13,491 bases of DNA from positions 1 to 13,491 of the forward strand of contig JAKBCG010000031.1 of NCBI GenBank assembly GCA_021808035.1. Reading direction: 5' to 3'. Source of the stretch: Pseudomonadota bacterium (GTDB lineage: Bacteria; Pseudomonadota; Gammaproteobacteria; Steroidobacterales; Steroidobacteraceae). The notes beneath the pieces were generated by a model. The model was not told the origin of the DNA, did not search any database, and saw only the letters and a program-made list of their open reading frames with translations. Shown piece by piece: positions 5,837 to 13,194 of the stretch. The position numbers were made by a program, and so were the translations under genes. Position 1 is the stretch's first letter; each line of letters starts with the position of its first letter.

Positions 5837-7062
5837 CCCGGAAGGTCGACGTCGCAATCGTCGGGGGAGGCATGGTCGGGGCCAGCCTCGCCGCCGCACT
5901 GCTACCGCTCGAGCTGTCCGTGGCATTGATCGAGGCGGTGCCGTACGACGGTGCCGCACAGCCGAGCTTCGATGAGCGCACGACCGCGCTGTCGAACGGC
6001 AGTCGGCGGATCCTCGATGCGATCGGCGTGTGGGCGGACGTCGAGGCGGCGGCGACGCCGATCCGCAGGATTCACGTCTCGGACCGGGGTCGGTTCGGCT
6101 TCGCCCGCATCGATTCGGCCGAGCTCGGCCTCGCCGCGCTTGGATACGTCGTCCCGAACCGCGCGCTCGGCGCCGCGTTGTGGCGGTCGATCGAACGCGG
6201 ACCGTCACCGCAGGTGTACTGCCCGGCGAAGCTCGAGACCGTGGCCTGCATGGCGGATGCCGTGGAGCTGCGGCTGACGAACAGGGACGGCGCGCCGACG
6301 CGGGTCGAGGCGCAGCTCGTGGTCGCCGCCGATGGCGCGCATTCGGCGGTGCGCAAGGCGGCGGGCATCGGCATCGAGACCCGCGACTATGACCAGAGCG
6401 CGATCATCACGACCGTGCTGCCGCAGCGCTACCACGATGAGGTCGCGTACGAGCGTTTCACCGAGTCGGGACCGCTCGCGCTGCTGCCGCTCGCCGATGG
6501 ACGTTGCACGCTGGTGCTGACCGTGCGCCGCACCGCGGTCGAATCGATGCTCGGCGCGTCCGACGCCGAGTTCCTCCGGGAGGTGCAGGATCGGTTCGGA
6601 TTCCGGCTCGGGCGCTTCCTCAAGGCGGGACACCGCGTCGCGTATCCGCTCGCGCTCACGCAGGCGCGCGCGACCAGCGGCGCGCGTTGCGCGATCGTCG
6701 GCAACGCCGCGCAGAGCCTGCATCCGGTCGCCGGCATGGGATTCAACCTCGGCCTGCGAGACGTCGCGTGCCTCGCCGAACTCCTCGCGCAGCGGGGTGC
6801 GGCCGAAGGTCGCGATTTCGGCGATCCCGCGCTCCTCTCGAGCTACGACGAATGGCGGCGCAGCGACCGCCGCGCGATCACCCGGTTCACCGACGGCCTC
6901 GTCCGCCTGTTCGCGAATCCCTTGCCGAGCGTGCGATGTGCCCGCAATCTCGGTTTGCTGGCCTTCGACCTCCTGCCGCCGGCGAAGCGGACGCTGTCAG
7001 CGCTCAGCACCGGCGCGCTCGGCCGGGTGCCGAAACTCGCGCGCGGGGTCGCACTGCGATGA
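5833..7062 (+). CDS. ubiH: 2-octaprenyl-6-methoxyphenol hydroxylase UbiH
   Basis: FAD-dependent class A monooxygenase that hydroxylates the ubiquinone ring precursor at C1, within the Ubi complex. It has 409 residues. Motifs in order: Rossmann GGGMVG (11-16) for FAD ADP binding; DERTTALSNGS (47-57); the VAADGAHSAVRKAAGI block (164-179) binding FAD and NADPH; and GNAAQSLHPVAGMGFNLG (290-307) contacting the flavin. Having GNAAQ instead of the common GDAAH is diagnostic of UbiH and separates it from UbiI/UbiF. The usual Gln in AGQG is Met302 here. Both ends overlap neighbours by ATGA (pepP before, ubiI after), so it is part of a tightly coupled operon. Confidence 0.93.
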   Translation: MTRKVDVAIVGGGMVGASLAAALLPLELSVALIEAVPYDGAAQPSFDERTTALSNGSRRILDAIGVWADVEAAATPIRRIHVSDRGRFGFARIDSAELGLAALGYVVPNRALGAALWRSIERGPSPQVYCPAKLETVACMADAVELRLTNRDGAPTRVEAQLVVAADGAHSAVRKAAGIGIETRDYDQSAIITTVLPQRYHDEVAYERFTESGPLALLPLADGRCTLVLTVRRTAVESMLGASDAEFLREVQDRFGFRLGRFLKAGHRVAYPLALTQARATSGARCAIVGNAAQSLHPVAGMGFNLGLRDVACLAELLAQRGAAEGRDFGDPALLSSYDEWRRSDRRAITRFTDGLVRLFANPLPSVRCARNLGLLAFDLLPPAKRTLSALSTGALGRVPKLARGVALR

Positions 7063-8318
7063 AGCGGGAGTTCGACGTCGCGATCGTCGGCGCGGGCCTG
7101 GTCGGATCCGTGCTCGCGGCGCTGCTCGTCACGCGACGGGTCTGCCCGCCGGGCCGGGTCGCGCTGATCGATCCGCAACCCGCGCGAGACGGTGACGGCC
7201 CGGACTGGGATCTGCGGGTGTTCGCGATCAATCGCGCCTCGCAGCGTCTGCTCGCGGCGAGCGGGGTCTGGGAGCGGCTGCCGCGCGCGCGGATCCAGCC
7301 CTACGAACGCCTGTGCGTCTGGGACGCGGCCGGATCCCCCGCCGGCGCGGGCTCGCTGACGTTCGACTGCGCCGAGATCGGCGAACCTGACCTCGGCCAC
7401 ATCGTCGACGGGCGCTCATTGAAGTGGCATGGCTTGCAGGCCGCGCGACAACTCGGCGTCGTCGTCGTCGAGGCGGGCGTGCGCACCGTGTCGATCGACG
7501 AGGCCGCGGCGCAAATCCGGCTCGGCGATGGGCGGGAAGTCGCCGCCGGTCTCGTCGCGGTCGCCGACGGCGCCGAATCGCCGACCCGGCAGCGGCTCGG
7601 CATCGGCACCTCGGGGCATGGTTACGCGGCGGATGCGCTGGTCGCGCACGTCGCGACCGCGATCGGCCACCGCAACACGGCCTGGCAGCGCTTCCTGCCG
7701 ACCGGGCCGCTCGCGCTCCTGCCGCTCAGCGATGGGCGTTCGTCGATCGTCTGGAGCGTGGTGCGCGACGAAGCGGACCGGCTGTGCTCCCTCGAGCCGA
7801 CGTCGTTCAGCGAAGCGCTGGAGTCGGCGAGCGCGGGAGTGCTCGGCAAGACGCAGCTCGACTCGGCCATCGGCCGACACCCGCTGCGACTACGGACCGC
7901 CGATCGGATGGTCGGCGATCGCGTCGCGCTGCTCGGCGACGCCGCGCACGCGGTGCATCCGCTCGCCGGACAGGGCTTGAACCTCGGACTGCTCGACTGC
8001 GGCGCGCTGGTCGCGGTGCTCGAGGCGGCCGCCGATCCGCGGATATTCGGGGATCGGCGCGTGCTGCGGCGCTACGAACGTTGGCGCAGGAGCGAGGTGC
8101 TGCCGGCGGCGGCCGGATTCGATGCGCTGGACCGGCTGTTCTCGAACACCGACCCGGTGCTCGCGGTACTGCGATCCGCAGGTCTCGGTCTGGTCGGGCG
8201 GTTGCCGCTCGCGAAACGCTGGTTCGCCGCGCAGGCGCTCGGTACGGCCGGCGATCTTCCGCCGTTGGTCGCCGGCGGCGGGGCGATCACAGACGGTCGA
8301 TCTTTGCCGCGCAGATGA
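7059..8318 (+). CDS. ubiI: UbiI-type FAD-dependent ubiquinone hydroxylase
   Basis: Second flavin monooxygenase of the UbiH/F/I family, most likely the C5 hydroxylase of aerobic ubiquinone synthesis. It has 419 residues. Motifs: GAGLVG (11-16); RVFAINRASQRLL (53-65); VAVADGAESPTRQRLGI (166-182); and GDAAHAVHPLAGQGLNLG (293-310), whose HPLAGQG core matches UbiI. I cannot exclude UbiF or a broader-specificity enzyme (UbiL/UbiM) by reading alone. ATG overlaps the ubiH stop. The family's usual ending is near LPPLVA (400-405); the last ~14 residues are extra and their coding DNA overlaps the end of the opposite-strand phhB gene by 32 bp. Confidence 0.88.
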   Translation: MKREFDVAIVGAGLVGSVLAALLVTRRVCPPGRVALIDPQPARDGDGPDWDLRVFAINRASQRLLAASGVWERLPRARIQPYERLCVWDAAGSPAGAGSLTFDCAEIGEPDLGHIVDGRSLKWHGLQAARQLGVVVVEAGVRTVSIDEAAAQIRLGDGREVAAGLVAVADGAESPTRQRLGIGTSGHGYAADALVAHVATAIGHRNTAWQRFLPTGPLALLPLSDGRSSIVWSVVRDEADRLCSLEPTSFSEALESASAGVLGKTQLDSAIGRHPLRLRTADRMVGDRVALLGDAAHAVHPLAGQGLNLGLLDCGALVAVLEAAADPRIFGDRRVLRRYERWRRSEVLPAAAGFDALDRLFSNTDPVLAVLRSAGLGLVGRLPLAKRWFAAQALGTAGDLPPLVAGGGAITDGRSLPRR

Positions 8319-8634
8319 AGTCGTTGACGGACAGGCCGCGGATCGAATGGGTCCGGTAACGCACCCGGCAGCGGTCGTATCCGACCTCGAGATCCGGGTG
8401 GTGATCCTCGGTGTTCGCGACGTGCGCGAGCGCATTCACGAAGCTCATCGTCCGGAAGAAATCGCGAAACCGGAACGTGCGGACGATGCTCTTCGCCTCG
8501 TCGTCGAGCGCCCAGTCCCGATGCAAACCCGCAAGCAGCGCTTCGGCCTGCGGCCGGGTCAGGGGCGGGTCGCCGCCTTCGCAGGGCACGCACCGGCGTT
8601 CGGCGAGCGCCGTCGTCGCGTCAAGTTCGCTCAT
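8287..8634 (-). CDS. phhB: Pterin-4a-carbinolamine dehydratase
   Basis: Dehydrates 4a-hydroxytetrahydrobiopterin-type pterins to quinonoid dihydropterin; in bacteria it normally recycles the cofactor of phenylalanine hydroxylase. It has 115 residues, normal size. The active-site motif EDHHPDLEVGYDRCRVRYRTH (core EDHHP at 76-80) and the C-terminal GLSVNDFICAAKID are clear, as is the N-terminal RCVPCEGGDPPLT common in bacterial members. No phhA lies next to it; instead its ATG overlaps the ispG stop by ATGA, so it is translated after ispG. The role here may be general pterin recycling. Its 3' end overlaps ubiI on the other strand. Confidence 0.93.
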   Translation of the reverse strand: MSELDATTALAERRCVPCEGGDPPLTRPQAEALLAGLHRDWALDDEAKSIVRTFRFRDFFRTMSFVNALAHVANTEDHHPDLEVGYDRCRVRYRTHSIRGLSVNDFICAAKIDRL

Positions 8635-9851
8635 CCGGCCTTCCGGACGAAGCGCCGCTCGACATAACGCTCGACGAGATCCTGGAATTCCTCGGCGATC
8701 CGCTGGCCCTTCAGCGTCACGGTCTTCTCGCCGTCCTCGTAGACCGGCGCCACCGGCACTTCGCCCGTGCCAGGGAGGCTGATGCCGATGTTCGCGTGCT
8801 TGCTCTCGCCCGGGCCGTTGACGACGCAGCCCATCACCGCGACCGTCATCTCCTCGACTCCGACGTGTTCCTTGCGCCACTGCGGCATCCGATGCCGGAT
8901 GTGGGTCTGGATCTTTTGCGCGAGTTCCTGGAAGTAGGTGCTCGTCGTGCGCCCGCAGCCCGGGCACGCGACGACCATCGGCGTGAATGCGCGCAGCCCC
9001 ATCGTCTGCAGGATCTCCTGCGCGACGATCACTTCCTGGGTGCGGTCGCCGCCTGGCTCGGGGGTCAGCGACACGCGGATCGTGTCGCCGATACCGTCCT
9101 GCAGCAAGACGCCGATCCCGGCGGTCGAGGCGACGATGCCCTTGCTGCCCATTCCGGCCTCGGTCAGCCCGAGGTGCAGCGGATAGTCACAGCGCTGCGC
9201 GAGCGTACGATAAACCGCGATCAGGTCCTGCACGCCGCTGACCTTCGCGCTGATCACGATCCGGTCGCCGGCGAGCCCGAGCGACTCGGCCCGCTCGGCG
9301 CTCGCGAGCGCCGAGACGACGATCGCTTCGCGCATCACGTCGAGCGCCGTGCGCGGCGCGGGCCGCTGCGAGTTCTCGTCCATCATCCGCGTGAGCAGAT
9401 CCTGATCGAGGCTGCCCCAGTTGACGCCGATCCGCACCGGCTTTTCATAGCGGCACGCGACTTCGATCATCTCGGCGAACTGCGGATCGCGCTTGCTGCC
9501 GCGACCCACGTTGCCCGGGTTGATCCGCAGCTTCGCCAGCGCCTCGGCGCAGGCCGGGTGCGCCTTGAGCAGGCGGTGGCCATTGAAATGGAAATCGCCG
9601 ACCAGCGGCACCGACACGCCCTGCGCGTCGAGCCGCTCGCGGATCCGCGGCACGGCCGCGGCCGCCGCCTCGTTGTTCACCGTGACGCGGACGATCTCCG
9701 AGCCGGTGCGCGCGAGCAGCGCAACCTGGGCGACGGTCGCATCGACGTCGGCGGTATCGGTGTTGGTCATCGACTGCACGACGATCGGGGCGGTGCCGCC
9801 GATGGTCACGGAGCCGACTTTGACGCTGCGGGAGTGTCTGCGCGGGATCAT
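8631..9851 (-). CDS. ispG: 4-hydroxy-3-methylbut-2-en-1-yl diphosphate synthase (flavodoxin)
   Basis: Penultimate enzyme of the MEP isoprenoid pathway: a [4Fe-4S] protein that reductively opens methylerythritol cyclodiphosphate to HMBPP. It has 406 residues. The N-terminal TIM barrel shows VGSVTIGG, VQSMTNTDT, LVGDFHFNG, LRINPGN and IGVNWGSLD; the C-terminal cluster domain carries Cys296 and Cys299 (CPGCGR), Cys342 (MGCVVNGPGE) and Glu349, the four cluster ligands known for IspG. It supplies the prenyl precursors used for the ubiquinone tail, so its closeness to the ubi genes is sensible, though on the other strand. No strong Shine-Dalgarno precedes ATG 9851; a hairpin at 9868-9887 lies in the leader. 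Confidence 0.97.
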   Translation of the reverse strand: MIPRRHSRSVKVGSVTIGGTAPIVVQSMTNTDTADVDATVAQVALLARTGSEIVRVTVNNEAAAAAVPRIRERLDAQGVSVPLVGDFHFNGHRLLKAHPACAEALAKLRINPGNVGRGSKRDPQFAEMIEVACRYEKPVRIGVNWGSLDQDLLTRMMDENSQRPAPRTALDVMREAIVVSALASAERAESLGLAGDRIVISAKVSGVQDLIAVYRTLAQRCDYPLHLGLTEAGMGSKGIVASTAGIGVLLQDGIGDTIRVSLTPEPGGDRTQEVIVAQEILQTMGLRAFTPMVVACPGCGRTTSTYFQELAQKIQTHIRHRMPQWRKEHVGVEEMTVAVMGCVVNGPGESKHANIGISLPGTGEVPVAPVYEDGEKTVTLKGQRIAEEFQDLVERYVERRFVRKAG

Positions 9852-9867
9852 GTCCGAAAGTGCTCAT

Positions 9868-9898
9868 CCGGGGCGAACGTGCCCCGGCGCCCATTCTA
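9868..9898 (-). promoter_or_regulatory. Candidate ispG -10 box followed by a leader hairpin
   Basis: On the minus strand TAGAAT (9898-9893, 5 of 6 to consensus) would start transcription near 9886. Immediately there a perfect 7-bp hairpin (arms 9868-9874 and 9881-9887, 6-nt loop) would form at the very 5' end of the ispG mRNA, 16 nt before ATG 9851. No good -35 is seen. Such a hairpin could protect the 5' end or affect initiation; this is inference. Confidence 0.35.
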
Positions 9899-9915
9899 GC
9901 GCGCCCCGTCTCGGT

Positions 9916-9944
9916 ATGACGGCGAACCGTTACCCGGCATAATG
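9916..9944 (+). promoter_or_regulatory. Sigma70-like promoter for the yciH unit
   Basis: ATGACG (9916-9921, 4 of 6 to consensus) and CATAAT (9939-9944, 5 of 6) are separated by 17 bp. The predicted +1 is the A of ATG 9951, so the message would be leaderless. No Shine-Dalgarno lies before that ATG, which agrees. Confidence 0.45.
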
Positions 9945-9950
9945 CGGCCG

Positions 9951-10298
9951 ATGAACGTGAGACCCGCCCATACGACCGCGATCGGCGCGCTGTGCTCGAA
10001 CTGCCGTCGGCCGGTCCGCCAGTGCGTGTGCCCGCGGGGAGCCCCGGGCGCCGCCGCGCCACCACGGCCGCGGGTCGGCCGCGCGACGCAGGGCCGTGCC
10101 GGCAAGGGCGTCACGACGGTCAGCGGCCTGCCGTTGACCGCGACCGAGCTCGACGCACTCGCGGCGCAGTTGAAGAAGCGCTGCGGTTCCGGCGGCACCG
10201 TGCGCGACGGCGTGATCGAAATCCAGGGCGAGCATCGGGACACCATCGTCGCGGAACTCGTGAAGCTTGGCTGGCAAGCGAAGCGGTCCGGCGGATGA
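9951..10298 (+). CDS. yciH: YciH/SUI1-like translation factor with N-terminal Cys cluster
   Basis: Bacterial relative of eukaryotic eIF1 (SUI1 fold), thought to affect the fidelity of start-site selection on the 30S subunit. It has 115 residues. The SUI1 domain spans about 48-115, with GRAGKGVTTVSGL, LAAQLKKRCGSGGTVRDG and VIEIQGEHRD, very close to E. coli YciH. The first ~45 residues differ: Cys15, Cys18, Cys25 and Cys27 form a CxxC-x6-CxC cluster that could bind zinc, followed by a Pro/Ala-rich linker. ATG 9951 is preferred, while ATG 9942 in frame would lie inside the presumed promoter. The protease gene follows after 4 nt, so they are probably co-transcribed. Confidence 0.92.
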   Translation: MNVRPAHTTAIGALCSNCRRPVRQCVCPRGAPGAAAPPRPRVGRATQGRAGKGVTTVSGLPLTATELDALAAQLKKRCGSGGTVRDGVIEIQGEHRDTIVAELVKLGWQAKRSGG

Positions 10299-10302
10299 GC
10301 GC

Positions 10303-13194
10303 GTGAGGTACCGCGCCGTAACGCTCGCGATCGCGGCTTGGGCCGCGATCGCCTCGGTCGCGCCCGCCGCGCCTGCCCTGCCGCGATGCGGTTGCGTCAC
10401 GCCGGCCGGTGACGCCGAGGATCGCTGGGCACGTACGCTCGCGCGCATCTCCTCGGGCGTCGTGTCGATCCAGATCGACGTGCCACGGGCGTTCGACACC
10501 GAATGGAACGAGACCGCGCAGGCCACCGGCTTCGTGATCGATGCGAAGCGCGGACTGATCCTTACGAACCGGCACGTCGTGACGCCGGGACCGGTCGTCG
10601 CCCAGGCGATCTTCGAAAACCGCGAGGAAGTGCCGTTGTATCCGGTCTACCGCGATCCCGTGCACGACTTCGGCATCTTCCGCTACGACCCGAAGAAGCT
10701 GCACTACATCACGCCGGCGCAGTTGCCGCTCGATCCGGCCGGCGCGGTCATCGGGCGCGAGATCCGGGTCGTCGGCAACGATGCGGGCGAGCAGTTGTCG
10801 ATCCTCGCCGGCACGCTCGCGCGCCTCGACCGGGCGGCACCGGACTACGGCTACGGCAAGTACAACGACTTCAACACGTTCTATTACCAGGCAGCGTCGA
10901 GCACGTCGGGCGGCTCCTCCGGATCGCCGGTGATCGACATCCATGGGCGCGTCGTGGCCTTGAACGCGGGCGGCGCGACGGGCACCGCGGCGAGCTTCTA
11001 TTTCCCGCTGCCGGCGGTGGTGCGCGCGCTGCGTTTCATCGACGCCGGCGAGCCCGTGCCGCGCGGCACGCTCGAGACGGTGTTCCAGTACACGCCGTAC
11101 GACGAGCTGACCCGGCTTGGCCTGGATGCGGCGACGGAGTCGCGCATCCGCGGCGAATTTCCGCAGCTGACCGGGATGTTGGTCGTCCACGACGTGCAAC
11201 CGGGCTCGCCCGCGGCGCAGTTCCTGCAGCCGGGCGACATCCTGCTGTCGATCGACGGCCGGCCGATCCCGGAGTTCTTCTCGCTCGAGAGGATGCTCGA
11301 CGACCATGTCGGCCAGCCCGTCCGCGTCGAGGTGGAGCGCGGCGGCGCGCGCCTGTCGCGGCGGCTCACGGTCATCGACCTGAACTCGATCACCCCGGAC
11401 GAGTACGTCGAGTTCGGTGACGCGGTCGTGAACCCGCTGTCCTATGAGGAGGCGCGCAGCTTCCATCTGCCGATCCGGGGGATCTTCGTCGCCGACCCGG
11501 GTTACGTGTTCGCGAGCGCCGGCATTCCGCGCGCGGCGCTGATCACCCGCTTCGGCGGCCGGCGCGTCGACGATCTCGCGCAATTCACCGCCGTGCTCGC
11601 GACGCTGGCCGATGGACAGCGGGCGACGGTGCGCTACACGACCCTGCAGAACCCGCGCGCGTCCGAGCTCAAGGTGATCCGGATGGACCGGCGGTGGTTC
11701 CCGGCGCGCGACTGCACCCGCGACGACCGCGCCGGGACCTGGGTATGCCGACGGCTCGCGCCGGGTCCGCCGCCGCCGCCGCCGCGTCCGGCGTCGACGC
11801 GGTTCGTGCACACCGGCAATCCGCTGATCGACCGGCTGGCGCCGTCGCTGGTCGCGGTGACTTTCGACATGCCGTATTCGGTGTCCGGCGTCACCGAGCG
11901 CCATTATCACGGTACCGGGGTGATCGTCGACGCGAAGCGCGGATTGGTCGTCACCGACCGCAACACGGTGCCGGTCGCACTCGGCGACGTGCGCCTCACC
12001 TTCGCGAACACGGTCGAGGTGCCCGGCAAGGTCGTGTTCATCCATCCGCTGCACGACCTCGCGGTGATTTCGTACGATCCGCGGCTGATCGGCGATACGC
12101 CGGTGCGGGCCGCACGATTCGACCGCCGACCGCTGCAGGCGGGCGACCACGTCTGGGTCATCGGTCAGCGCGGCGACGCGCGGGTCCTGTCGCAGGAGAC
12201 CGAGGTCTCGGGGCGCGACGTCCTGTCGTTCCCGCTGTCCCGGACCCTGCGTTTCCGTGACAGCAATATCGAGGTCGTGAACCTCGTGAACCCGCCGCAC
12301 GACTACGACGGAGTGATCGTCGATCGGCGCGGCGACGTGCGGGCGCTGTGGTCGAGCTTCGCGTACGACACGCCCCAGGGCATCGCGCAAACGAACCACG
12401 GGATCCCCGCGGGGCTGGTCGAGGAGATGATCAGCGACATCGAACAGCACCGCCCGATCCGTTCCCTGGACACGGAATTCGGCGTCGACTCGCTCGCGGA
12501 CGCCCGCAAGCTCGGCCTCACCGACGCGTGGGTGCAGCGCTTCGAGGCGCATGCGCAGCAGCGTCGTCAGGTCCTCGTGGTCCAGCGCGTCGCCGCCGGG
12601 TCGCCCGAGGCGAGCCAGCTGCGACCCGGCGATCTGCTGCTCGCGATCGATGGACGCGTGGTGAACCGGTTCCGCGAGGCCGAGCGCGCCGTCCAGAAGA
12701 CGAGCGTGGAGGTCACGATCTGGCGTGATGGCGCCGCGCGGACGCTGCGAATGGCGCCGGTCGCGCTCTGGGGTCGCGGCATCGATCGGGTGCTGCTCTG
12801 GGCGGGCGCAACGCTCCAGGCGCCATACCGCGCGCTCGCGATCCAGCGTGGCATCCCGCGCCGTGGCGTCTTCGTCTCGTTCTTCTATTTCGGATCGCCG
12901 GCCGCGCACTACGGCCTGTTCCCGGGACGACGGATCACCGAGGTCGACGGCCGTCCCGTCGCGAACCTCGACGCGTTCATCCGCGCGGTCGCCCGCAAGC
13001 CGCACCGTTCGTCGGTGCGCCTCAAGACCATATCCTGGAACGGCGAAGTCAACGTGATCACCTTGAAGCGCGACGATCACTATTGGCCTACCTACGAGCT
13101 CGACCGTCAGGCCGACGGAACGTGGCGGCGGATCGATCTCGACGCGCCGGCCGCGGCCGCCGTCCGGCCCGCCGGGACGAGCCGCCCACGGTGA
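10303..13194 (+). CDS. Tandem HtrA-like serine protease with PDZ domains (Nma111-like layout)
   Basis: 963 residues from GTG 10303. A Sec signal peptide is likely (hydrophobic residues 5-25, cleavage after APA), so it acts in the periplasm. Order: trypsin-like S1C protease (about 40-250) with His91 (TNRHVV), Asp122 (HDFGIF) and Ser206 (GGSSGSP); PDZ (~288-358); PDZ (~388-460); a proline-rich linker (487-496); a second protease-like domain (~505-715); PDZ (~752-815); PDZ (~852-920). The second half repeats the first at an offset of about 465 residues (for example DAKRGL at 80-85 and 543-548; GSPxA-QPGD and GSPEA-RPGD). In the second copy His is replaced by Asn554 and the GSSGSP segment by PHDYDG, so only Asp585 remains: a pseudoprotease. 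This is the layout of yeast Nma111/Ynm3. Substrates are unknown. Confidence 0.88.
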   Translation: MRYRAVTLAIAAWAAIASVAPAAPALPRCGCVTPAGDAEDRWARTLARISSGVVSIQIDVPRAFDTEWNETAQATGFVIDAKRGLILTNRHVVTPGPVVAQAIFENREEVPLYPVYRDPVHDFGIFRYDPKKLHYITPAQLPLDPAGAVIGREIRVVGNDAGEQLSILAGTLARLDRAAPDYGYGKYNDFNTFYYQAASSTSGGSSGSPVIDIHGRVVALNAGGATGTAASFYFPLPAVVRALRFIDAGEPVPRGTLETVFQYTPYDELTRLGLDAATESRIRGEFPQLTGMLVVHDVQPGSPAAQFLQPGDILLSIDGRPIPEFFSLERMLDDHVGQPVRVEVERGGARLSRRLTVIDLNSITPDEYVEFGDAVVNPLSYEEARSFHLPIRGIFVADPGYVFASAGIPRAALITRFGGRRVDDLAQFTAVLATLADGQRATVRYTTLQNPRASELKVIRMDRRWFPARDCTRDDRAGTWVCRRLAPGPPPPPPRPASTRFVHTGNPLIDRLAPSLVAVTFDMPYSVSGVTERHYHGTGVIVDAKRGLVVTDRNTVPVALGDVRLTFANTVEVPGKVVFIHPLHDLAVISYDPRLIGDTPVRAARFDRRPLQAGDHVWVIGQRGDARVLSQETEVSGRDVLSFPLSRTLRFRDSNIEVVNLVNPPHDYDGVIVDRRGDVRALWSSFAYDTPQGIAQTNHGIPAGLVEEMISDIEQHRPIRSLDTEFGVDSLADARKLGLTDAWVQRFEAHAQQRRQVLVVQRVAAGSPEASQLRPGDLLLAIDGRVVNRFREAERAVQKTSVEVTIWRDGAARTLRMAPVALWGRGIDRVLLWAGATLQAPYRALAIQRGIPRRGVFVSFFYFGSPAAHYGLFPGRRITEVDGRPVANLDAFIRAVARKPHRSSVRLKTISWNGEVNVITLKRDDHYWPTYELDRQADGTWRRIDLDAPAAAAVRPAGTSRPR

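Noticed and set aside
11764..11790. GCC/CCG repeat run as a microsatellite or regulatory repeat
   Set aside because: It encodes the proline-rich linker between the two halves of the protease; simple codon repetition explains it.
10120..13080. A 986-codon open frame on the minus strand, antisense to the protease gene
   Set aside because: Its product is a monotonous His/Arg/Asp-rich string without recognisable domains, as expected from the complement of a GC-rich gene with strong third-position bias. The plus strand encodes clear protease and PDZ motifs.
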